A stretch of DNA of 18,879 nucleotides from Actinomycetes bacterium (GTDB lineage Bacteria > Actinomycetota > Acidimicrobiia > Acidimicrobiales > RAAP-2), in NCBI GenBank assembly GCA_021826655.1, contig JAKAZC010000013.1, forward strand, positions 1 to 18,879, given 5' to 3'. Positions within the stretch are counted from its first letter, which is position 1, and the number at the start of each line of letters is the position of its first letter. This document shows positions 13,277 to 18,879 of this stretch, one piece after another. A model generated the notes under the pieces. The model saw only the letters and a list, made by a program, of their open reading frames with translations, was not told where the DNA came from and searched no databases. Position numbers and translations under genes: made by a program.

Positions 13277-14712
13277 CCCCGCAGGCGGTCCAGTTCGGCG
13301 GCCACGGCCTTCCCGTTGGCCTGCCCCCGCGTCGCCTTCATCACCAGGCCGGTGAAGAAGCCGCCCAGCTTGTCGTCGCCCGCACAGAAGCGGCTCCACT
13401 CGTCGGGGTGGCCCTCGACCGCCTCGGCCACCGTGGCGGTCAGCGAGTCCTCCGACATGGCCTCGAAGCCCTTCTCCCGGGCGATGGCGGCCGGGTCACC
13501 GCCGCCCCGGGCGAACAGTTCGGCCAGGACGGCCTTGGCCTGGGTGGCCGACAAGGATCCCTGCGCCTCGAGCAGGAGCAGTTCGAGGTAGCACTTCGTG
13601 TCGAGCGCCCGTGCGGCGTCGGCGTCGGTGGCCGCCTCGTTGGCCGTGCGGGCCAGTGCGAGCCCGGAGCCCACGCCTCCGGCCACCGCCTCGACCACCA
13701 GGTCGTCCAGCCCCAGGTCGACCACGGTGGTCACCTGGTCCCGCTGGGCGTCGGTGGCACCGCCCGCATCCTCGAGGAGGACGAACAGCCGGGTCCGGCG
13801 TTGGGCCGGCATCATCCCGAGCGTGTCCCCCACGGCCCGGATCCACTCGGCGTCCGGCACCAGCGGCACCAGATCGGGCTCGAGGAAGTACCGGTAGTCG
13901 TAGGCGTCCTCCTTGGACCGCAACGCCTCGGTCCGGCCGGTGCCCTCGTCCCAGTGTCGGGTCTGCTGCACGACGGAGCCTCCCGACTCGATCAGTGCGA
14001 TCTGGCGCCGGGCCTCGTACTCGATGGCCCGACCGAGCGAGCGCACCGAGTTGAGATTCTTGATCTCACAGCGGGTGCCGAACGGGTCGTCCGCAGTGCG
14101 GCGCACCGACACGTTGGCGTCGACCCGCATCGACCCTTCCTCCATCTTGCCGTCGGAGGCGCCCGACGCGATCAGGATGGCCCGCAATTCGGTCACGTAC
14201 GCCCGGGCCTGCTCGGCGGTGCGCATGTCGGGGGCGCTCACGATCTCCACCAGCGGGACCCCGGAGCGGTTGTAGTCCACCAGCGAGTAGTCGGCCCCGT
14301 GGATGCGGCCCGACGCGCCGGCGTGGCTGGTCTTACCGGTGTCCTCCTCCATGTGGGCCCGCTCGATCCCGACCCGGAACCCGTCGGGCAGGTCGAGGTG
14401 GCCGTTGACGTTGAGCGGCTCGTCGTACTGGCTGATCTGGTAGTCCTTGGCCTGGTCCGGGTAGAAGTAGTTCTTCCGGTGGAAGGTGGACGGGCGGATC
14501 TCGCAGTGGAGCGCGGTGCCGATGGCCATGGCCAGCTCCACCGCCTGCTGGTTGAGGACGGGGAGCGACCCGGGCAGGCCGAGGCAGTTCGGACACACGT
14601 TGGTGTTGGGCTCGTCGCCGAACACGTTGGGGCAGCCGCAGAACAGCTTGGTGGCCGTCCTCAGCTCGCAGTGGACCTCGAGTCCGACGACGAGCTGCCA
14701 ACCGGGCGTCAT
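13273..14712 (-). CDS. gatB: Asp-tRNA(Asn)/Glu-tRNA(Gln) amidotransferase subunit B
   Basis: The 479-residue protein is GatB, which phosphorylates and amidates mischarged Glu-tRNA(Gln) or Asp-tRNA(Asn) using ammonia from GatA. The N-terminal '[10 protein letters not shown]' is the family signature. Cys25, Cys27, Cys40 and Cys43 form the zinc site ('FCGCP' and 'VCPNC'). '[26 protein letters not shown]', '[13 protein letters not shown]', '[18 protein letters not shown]' and '[12 protein letters not shown]' are all standard. The helical and YqeY-like tail (about 320-479) is complete, ending '[14 protein letters not shown]'. Its ATG overlaps the gatA stop by four bases. It is the last gene of the hydrolase-gatC-gatA-gatB operon. 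Confidence 0.96.
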   Translation of the reverse strand: MTPGWQLVVGLEVHCELRTATKLFCGCPNVFGDEPNTNVCPNCLGLPGSLPVLNQQAVELAMAIGTALHCEIRPSTFHRKNYFYPDQAKDYQISQYDEPLNVNGHLDLPDGFRVGIERAHMEEDTGKTSHAGASGRIHGADYSLVDYNRSGVPLVEIVSAPDMRTAEQARAYVTELRAILIASGASDGKMEEGSMRVDANVSVRRTADDPFGTRCEIKNLNSVRSLGRAIEYEARRQIALIESGGSVVQQTRHWDEGTGRTEALRSKEDAYDYRYFLEPDLVPLVPDAEWIRAVGDTLGMMPAQRRTRLFVLLEDAGGATDAQRDQVTTVVDLGLDDLVVEAVAGGVGSGLALARTANEAATDADAARALDTKCYLELLLLEAQGSLSATQAKAVLAELFARGGGDPAAIAREKGFEAMSEDSLTATVAEAVEGHPDEWSRFCAGDDKLGGFFTGLVMKATRGQANGKAVAAELDRLRG

Positions 14713-16175
14713 GTCGGCACCCCCGCCGTGAGCCGGGGGGCGGGAAGGTCGGGTGCCGCCGCCTCGACCACCGCCGCGACCTGGAACAAGGTGCCCTCGG
14801 ACAGCGCCGGTCCGAGCAGCTGGACGCCGACGGGCAGGCCGTCGTCGCCCGGCCCGAACGGGATGCTGATGGCCGGGTGGCCGGCCAGGTTCGACGGGAT
14901 GGTGCAGACGTCGGACAGGTACATCGTCAGCGGGTCGTCGACCTTGGCACCGATGGCGAAGGCGGTGGTCGGGGCCGTCGGTCCGAGCAGGACGTCACAC
15001 CGCGCGTAGGCGGCGGCGAATCCCTCGATGATCCGGGTGCGCACCTTCAGCGCCTGGTTGTAATAGGCGTCCATGTACCCGGACGACAGCACGTAGGTAC
15101 CGAGCATGATCCGTCGCTTGACCTCGGACCCGAACCCGGCGGTCCGGGTGGCGGTGTTCATGGCCACGACGTCCTCGGCATCGACCCGCAGCCCGTAACG
15201 CACGCCGTCGTAGCGGGCCAGGTTCGAGGAGGCCTCGCCCGGGGCGATCAGGTAGTACGCGGACAGGCCGAGCGCGACCTCGGGCACCGCGACCTCCTCG
15301 ACCCGGGCCCCCGCCGCGGCCAGCGCCTCGGCGGCCTGGTGCACGCGCGCCACCACGTCCGGGGCCGCCCCCTCCAGGAACTCGGCGAGCACGCCCACGG
15401 TCATCCCTTCCACCCCGTCGTCGAGCACGGTCAGCACCCGTGGGGTGGGCCGGTGGAGCGAGGTCGAGTCGAGCGGGTCGTGGCCACCGATCACGTCGAA
15501 CAGCAGCGCGGCGTCGGCCACCGTGCCGGCGAAGGGACCGATCTGGTCGAGGGACGAGGCGAAGGCCACCAGGCCGTAGCGAGACACGGTGCCGTAGGTG
15601 GGCTTCATCCCGACCACGCCGCACAGGGCGGCGGGCTGGCGGATGGACCCCCCGGTGTCGGACCCGAGGGCCAGGGGGGCGAACCCCGCGGCCACGGCGG
15701 CGGCCGAGCCACCCGACGAGCCGCCGGGGACCCGCGTGGTGTCGTGCGGGTTCCGGGTCGTCCCGAAGGCCGAGGTCTCGGTCGAGGAGCCCATGGCGAA
15801 CTCGTCCATGTTGGTCTTGCCGATGACGACCGCACCGGCGTCGGCCAGGCGGGTCACCACCGTGGCGTCGTAGGGGGGCCGCCAGCCGTCCAGGATCCGG
15901 GACGAGCAGGTGGTGGGCACACCGCGGGTGCACAGGTTGTCCTTCAACGCGACGGGCACCCCGGCCAACGGGCCGGGGTCCTCGCCGGCGACCACCCGGG
16001 CATCCACGGCCCGGGCCCGCTCGCGGGCGGAGTCCGCCAGGACCAGGTTGAACGCGTGGACCGTCTCCTCGCCGGCGGCGATCGCGGACAGGTGCTGCTC
16101 GAGGACGTCGACGGCGCGTTCCTCGCCGGCCCGGACCATGGTGGCGGTCTCGAGCGCCGGACGTGGGGACGTCAC
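14709..16175 (-). CDS. gatA: Asp-tRNA(Asn)/Glu-tRNA(Gln) amidotransferase subunit A
   Basis: The 488-residue protein is the amidase subunit, which releases ammonia from glutamine for GatB. The amidase-signature triad is complete: Lys78 in 'VALKDNLC', Ser153 in '[12 protein letters not shown]' and nucleophile Ser177 in '[13 protein letters not shown]'. '[20 protein letters not shown]' (119-138) and '[26 protein letters not shown]' are also classic. The GTG at 16175 is chosen because it overlaps the gatC stop by four bases (GTGA) and gives normal family length. The frame upstream is arginine/proline-rich and antisense-like. Its position one residue off the numbering of studied GatA triads supports the start. 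Confidence 0.96.
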   Translation of the reverse strand: MTSPRPALETATMVRAGEERAVDVLEQHLSAIAAGEETVHAFNLVLADSARERARAVDARVVAGEDPGPLAGVPVALKDNLCTRGVPTTCSSRILDGWRPPYDATVVTRLADAGAVVIGKTNMDEFAMGSSTETSAFGTTRNPHDTTRVPGGSSGGSAAAVAAGFAPLALGSDTGGSIRQPAALCGVVGMKPTYGTVSRYGLVAFASSLDQIGPFAGTVADAALLFDVIGGHDPLDSTSLHRPTPRVLTVLDDGVEGMTVGVLAEFLEGAAPDVVARVHQAAEALAAAGARVEEVAVPEVALGLSAYYLIAPGEASSNLARYDGVRYGLRVDAEDVVAMNTATRTAGFGSEVKRRIMLGTYVLSSGYMDAYYNQALKVRTRIIEGFAAAYARCDVLLGPTAPTTAFAIGAKVDDPLTMYLSDVCTIPSNLAGHPAISIPFGPGDDGLPVGVQLLGPALSEGTLFQVAAVVEAAAPDLPAPRLTAGVPT

Positions 16176-16480
16176 GGGGCCTCGCCGAGGATCCGGGGGA
16201 CCCGGAACCGGTCGTCCTCGACGGCGGGGGCCTGGCCGAGGACCTCGTCCCGGTCGAGGCACGCCCGCGTCTCGTCCGGGCGCAGCACGTTGGTCACGGC
16301 CATGGCGTGGGCCGTCGGCTCGACCCCGGCCAGGTCGAGGGAGGCGACATCGGCCGCGTGATCGAGCACCTCGGCCAGCTGGCCGGTGAACAGGTCGAGC
16401 TCGTCCTCGCTCAGGTGCAGTCGCGCCAGGGCGGCCACGTGGGCGACGTCGGCCCGGGTCAGGCGGGCGGGTGCGTCCAT
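16172..16480 (-). CDS. gatC: Asp-tRNA(Asn)/Glu-tRNA(Gln) amidotransferase subunit C
   Basis: The 102-residue protein is the small GatC subunit that wraps around GatA and stabilises the complex. '[52 protein letters not shown]' is the standard GatC pattern, followed by 'LRPDE' and the C-terminal 'FRVPRIL'. The ATG at 16480 overlaps the stop of the upstream alpha/beta hydrolase by one base (TGATG), and its own stop overlaps the gatA start. It is expected to act with GatA and GatB in glutamine and/or asparagine tRNA formation; which one depends on whether the genome encodes GlnRS and AsnRS, which the window cannot show. Confidence 0.94.
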   Translation of the reverse strand: MDAPARLTRADVAHVAALARLHLSEDELDLFTGQLAEVLDHAADVASLDLAGVEPTAHAMAVTNVLRPDETRACLDRDEVLGQAPAVEDDRFRVPRILGEAP

Positions 16481-17253
16481 CAGGCGGAAGCCCCGCCCGC
16501 GCCGCCCAGCACGGTGGTGGCGAACGCGACCACCGTGGACTCGATCAACGGGGCGTCGTTGTCCAGGGTGGCCACGTGGTAGCTCTCCTCCAACCAGATC
16601 CGCTCGACCGGGCCGCTGACCCCGGTCTCGAGCACGTCACCCGAGACGGGCTCGACCACGTGGTCGTCGCGGCTCGACAGCAGGAGCACCGGGCAGTGGA
16701 TGTCGGCGAGCCCCGCCTCGACCCCGTCGACCGCCTCGAACAGCGACAGCACCGCGGCCAGCGGCGTGCCGGCATAGGCCGCCTCGGCCGCCCCCTCCTT
16801 CTTGATGTCCGACCCGATCCCGTCGACGGTCTCGGTGCCGGCATCGACCAGCGCCCGGATCGCCGACCGGAACTCGGCGTCGGGCGCGCGCACCAGCGGG
16901 TTGACCAGGGCGATGCCGGCCAGGTGCCGGTGCCGCTCGGCCAGCCAGCAGCCCAGCGTCCCCCCCATCGACAGTCCGACCACCGCCACCTGGTCGCACC
17001 GGGCGGCCAGTGCCTGGAAGTGGGCTTCGGCCGCACCCGACCAGTCCTCCCACCGGGTCGGGACCATGTCCTCGACCGAGGTGCCGTGGCCGGGCAGTAG
17101 CGGCAGGTCCACCGTGAACCCGGCGGTGGCCAGCGCCTCGGCCAGGGGGCGCATGGACTGGGGGTTGCCGGTGAACCCGTGGAGGACGAGGACGCCGTCG
17201 GAACCGCCGTCGGCGGTCCAGGGCTCGCAGCCGTGCAGGATCGGAGCAGTCAC
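16480..17253 (-). CDS. alpha/beta hydrolase, carboxylesterase / monoacylglycerol-lipase type
   Basis: From the GTG at 17253 this is a 257-residue esterase resembling the small Est30-type carboxylesterases. '[39 protein letters not shown]' (21-59) gives the oxyanion loop. '[10 protein letters not shown]' (91-100) carries nucleophile Ser95. '[12 protein letters not shown]' gives Asp197, and 'ESYHVATLD' gives His226, so the triad is complete. It likely cleaves short acyl or glycerol esters in the cytoplasm. A TAGCAT box ends eight bases before the GTG, favouring this start as leaderless; a longer frame reaches upstream of that box. Its stop overlaps the gatC start by one base, so it heads the gatCAB operon. 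No known role links it to tRNA amidation, so it may simply share the transcript. Confidence 0.85.
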   Translation of the reverse strand: MTAPILHGCEPWTADGGSDGVLVLHGFTGNPQSMRPLAEALATAGFTVDLPLLPGHGTSVEDMVPTRWEDWSGAAEAHFQALAARCDQVAVVGLSMGGTLGCWLAERHRHLAGIALVNPLVRAPDAEFRSAIRALVDAGTETVDGIGSDIKKEGAAEAAYAGTPLAAVLSLFEAVDGVEAGLADIHCPVLLLSSRDDHVVEPVSGDVLETGVSGPVERIWLEESYHVATLDNDAPLIESTVVAFATTVLGGAGGASA

Positions 17254-17261
17254 GGAAGGGG

Positions 17262-17267
17262 ATGCTA
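17262..17267 (-). promoter_or_regulatory. possible -10 box for the hydrolase-gatCAB operon, leaderless spacing
   Basis: On the minus strand TAGCAT is followed by eight bases and the GTG start at 17253, with no Shine-Dalgarno. The layout matches that before cysD. No strong -35 box was found. Confidence 0.38.
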
Positions 17268-17348
17268 ACGGGTCCGGGAAGCGCACCCTGTCGGCCCCGG
17301 GGCGGCAGGAAGTGATCCGGGGCCGGGCCGGCCGGCCGGGGTGCCGGG

Positions 17349-17354
17349 TAGAGT
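17349..17354 (+). promoter_or_regulatory. possible -10 box for the SCP2 protein gene
   Basis: TAGAGT lies 47 bases before the ATG at 17396 in the 142-base divergent region, and the leader carries a clear AAGGAG. No good -35 box is visible. Confidence 0.32.
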
Positions 17355-17395
17355 CTCACCCCGACGACCGACCGTGGGGCAAGGAGCAGCCGCCG

Positions 17396-17803
17396 ATGGC
17401 CACCTATCTGTTTCTGAGCGACGAGTGGCTGGACGAGGCCCGCGCCATCCGCGCCGAGTACGAGGGGCGGGGGGGCGGGATCGAGCACGCGGTGCGGGTG
17501 AACCTGATCGTGGTCGAGGTCCCTTTCGGCGACGGCGACGTCCACGCGCATGCCGACACCAGCACGGGTGAGCTCGTCCTCGATCTGGGCCACCTCGAAC
17601 CCGCAGACCTGGTGGTCACCATCGGCTACGACATCGCCCGGTCCCTGTTGGTGGAGGGGAACCCCCAGGCCGGCCTGCAGGCGTTCATGCAGGGCAAGAT
17701 CAAGGTGGAGGGGGACATCGCCAAACTGCTGGCCCTCCAGTCCGTCTCGCCGGACCCGACGGCGGCGGAGATCGCCGCCCGGATCCAGGCCATGACCGAG
17801 TAG
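17396..17803 (+). CDS. SCP2 sterol-binding-fold protein
   Basis: The 135-residue protein is a single SCP2 (sterol carrier protein 2) domain. The decisive segment is 'AGLQAFMQGKIKVEGDIAKLLALQ' (92-115), the hallmark of the fold, after 'GELVLDLGHLEPADLVVTIGYDIARSLLVEGN' (58-89). It probably binds lipids, acyl-CoAs or similar hydrophobic ligands in the cytoplasm; the ligand is unknown. The ATG at 17396 has AAGGAG at 17381-17386, an excellent spacing, although the frame runs open far upstream. It stands alone, divergent from the hydrolase-gatCAB operon. The window also holds an SCPx-type thiolase at 1131, but the two are 15 kb apart and no direct link can be claimed. Confidence 0.88.
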   Translation: MATYLFLSDEWLDEARAIRAEYEGRGGGIEHAVRVNLIVVEVPFGDGDVHAHADTSTGELVLDLGHLEPADLVVTIGYDIARSLLVEGNPQAGLQAFMQGKIKVEGDIAKLLALQSVSPDPTAAEIAARIQAMTE

Positions 17804-17813
17804 GGCCCGAGAC

Positions 17814-17831
17814 GCGCCGCGCGCCCGGCGC
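17814..17831. terminator. GC stem-loop between convergent genes
   Basis: GCGCCG (17814-17819) pairs with CGGCGC (17826-17831) around a six-base loop, 10 bases after the SCP2 stop and 33 before the stop of the convergent repeat protein. No T-run. It may end one or both transcripts. Confidence 0.38.
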
Positions 17832-17864
17832 CCCTGACGACCCTCCGACGGCACCCGCCCCGGG

Positions 17865-18879
17865 TCATGGTGGCAGGGGCGCGGTGAACCACCCGGACAC
17901 GTCCACGATGACGTCGGTGGAGCCCGCGGCGTTGAACACCCCGAGTTGGCCGGTCGTCCCGAGTTCGGCCACCACCAGGTTGGGCACGGTGAGCCCCGGG
18001 GTCCAGTTGAGGTCACTGGCCAGCGGCTGGGCGGTGCCACCGGGGTAGACGGTGAGGTAGCTCTGTCCGGTGGTGTTGGTGACGGTCACGTTGGCCACCA
18101 CCCCGGCGGCCGTGGTGGGCACCCCGCCCTCGCCGGTGACCGGGACGACGAGGGTGCCGCCGGCGGCCAGGGTGTGTCCCGAACAGGCGTCGGTGAGCCC
18201 GGACACCGCGGTGGGCCGGGTGTCACAGATCCGGGCCGGGGCCAGGGCCTCGAAGTAGCCGGTGGAGGTGGACGTGTAGTAGCCGGTGACGTCGACGATG
18301 ACGTCGGTTGCGCCCTGGGCGTTGGCGACGTCCATGGCCCCCGACGCCGACAGGGGGACCACCACCCGGTTGGGGACGGTCTGGCCTGGGGAGAAGTTGA
18401 CGTTGGAGGCCAGCGGTCTGGTGGTGCCGGCCGGATAGGCGGTCAGGTAGCCCGGGGCCGTGGGGTTGGTGACGGTGAGGTTGGCCACCACCGCCGTCGC
18501 CCCGGCGGGCACCCCCCCGTTGCCGGTGACCTGGACGCTGAGCGTCTCGGGGTTGGCCCCTGCCCCGGGGGTGAGGCCGGTGCACTGGTCGGCTGCCCCG
18601 AGGCTGACGGCCACCGGGCGGGTGTCACAGATCCGCGACGGGGACAGGGGGGTGAAGCCCACCCCGGCCCCGGGGCCGGCATCGGGGCCGTAGTAGCCGG
18701 TGACGTCGACGATGACGTCGACGGTGCCCGCCGCGTTGAACAGGTCCAGGGCCCCGGTGGCAGACAGGGGCACGGTGGTGAGGTTGGGGACGGTCTGGCC
18801 GGCGGAGAAGTTGAGGTTGGAGGCCAGGGGCCTCGGGGTGCCGTCGGGGTAGACGGTCAGGTAGCTCTGAGCCGTCGGA
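17865..18879 (-). CDS. actinobacterial surface-type repeat protein, C-terminal part (5' end outside window)
   Basis: The frame stays open to the right edge, so the start and any signal peptide are missing; about 337 residues are visible. An internal GTG at 18773 is not the likely start, because the same repeat continues before it. The unit is about 130-138 residues and is seen nearly three times: 'SYLTVYPDGT..PLASNLNF..GQTVPN', 'DVIVDVTGYY', 'ICDTRP', then 'GGVPA.A..VVANLTVTN'. This pattern occurs in many exported actinobacterial proteins of unknown function, often beside a catalytic domain; none is visible here. Each full repeat carries a cysteine pair 14-15 residues apart (ICDTRP to the next Cys), which could be a disulfide. 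The protein ends 'DVSGWFTAPLPP' without a membrane anchor. It is probably secreted or surface-bound and beta-rich; function is not known. Confidence 0.72.
   Translation of the reverse strand, partial: PTAQSYLTVYPDGTPRPLASNLNFSAGQTVPNLTTVPLSATGALDLFNAAGTVDVIVDVTGYYGPDAGPGAGVGFTPLSPSRICDTRPVAVSLGAADQCTGLTPGAGANPETLSVQVTGNGGVPAGATAVVANLTVTNPTAPGYLTAYPAGTTRPLASNVNFSPGQTVPNRVVVPLSASGAMDVANAQGATDVIVDVTGYYTSTSTGYFEALAPARICDTRPTAVSGLTDACSGHTLAAGGTLVVPVTGEGGVPTTAAGVVANVTVTNTTGQSYLTVYPGGTAQPLASDLNWTPGLTVPNLVVAELGTTGQLGVFNAAGSTDVIVDVSGWFTAPLPP
18276..18720. repeat. 414-base period DNA repeat inside the repeat-protein gene
   Basis: Bases 18276-18306 and 18690-18720 are identical over 31 bases, 414 bases (138 codons) apart, encoding the 'DVIVDVTGYY' strand of successive repeats. 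A shorter match, GGTGTCACAGATCCG, recurs within the same repeats and encodes 'ICDT'. The identity at DNA level suggests recent duplication or gene conversion. Confidence 0.8.

Noticed and set aside
17396..17803. Direct partnership of the SCP2 protein with the SCPx-type thiolase
   Set aside because: The genes are 15 kb apart, in different operons, and SCP2-domain proteins are common. The idea has no support beyond the shared family name.

Overview
The window is GC-rich (roughly 70% or more by eye). It has tightly packed genes, frequent GTG starts and TANNNT-like -10 boxes, which fits a high-GC actinobacterium. A luciferase-like (often F420-dependent) oxidoreductase, an SCPx-type thiolase, GatCAB and the actinobacterial 'LTVYP / DVIVDVTGY' repeat protein fit that too. 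My best guess is the Acidimicrobiia or a related lineage, but no marker gene here proves it. All function calls come from motifs read by eye; no database search was run.

Layout, left to right. (1) 92-6256, plus strand: a luciferase-like oxidoreductase, an SCPx-type thiolase and a FabH-type ketoacyl synthase sit almost end to end, suggesting one acyl-CoA or beta-ketoacyl pathway. They run into an NTP-sugar-type nucleotidyltransferase, a GtrA-type membrane protein and a glycosyltransferase-methyltransferase fusion, which look like a polyprenyl-linked glycan module. (2) 6308-9104, minus strand: cysD-cysN-cysC, a complete sulfate activation operon making APS and then PAPS. (3) 9325-11549: a PAP2-like membrane protein with degenerate catalytic motifs, a small basic helix-turn-helix protein on the minus strand, and a divergent CDF metal efflux transporter whose start codon lies in a perfect hairpin. 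(4) 11550-12080: a 531-base gap with palindromes but no convincing gene. (5) 12081-13265: a secreted GH43-type glycoside hydrolase. (6) 13273-17253, minus strand: an alpha/beta hydrolase followed by gatC-gatA-gatB, every junction overlapping by 1 or 4 bases. (7) 17396-17803: a stand-alone SCP2 sterol-carrier-fold protein. (8) 17865 to the right edge, minus strand: the C-terminal part of a surface-type repeat protein whose start lies outside the window.

Most genes are ordinary metabolism. I do not see a defence system, CRISPR array, prophage, insertion sequence, tRNA or rRNA. The parts most worth following up are the oxidoreductase/thiolase/FabH cluster with its adjoining glycan module, the degenerate PAP2 protein, the hairpin over the CDF start, and the hydrolase fused transcriptionally to gatCAB. 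None of these is shown to be a new system by sequence alone.
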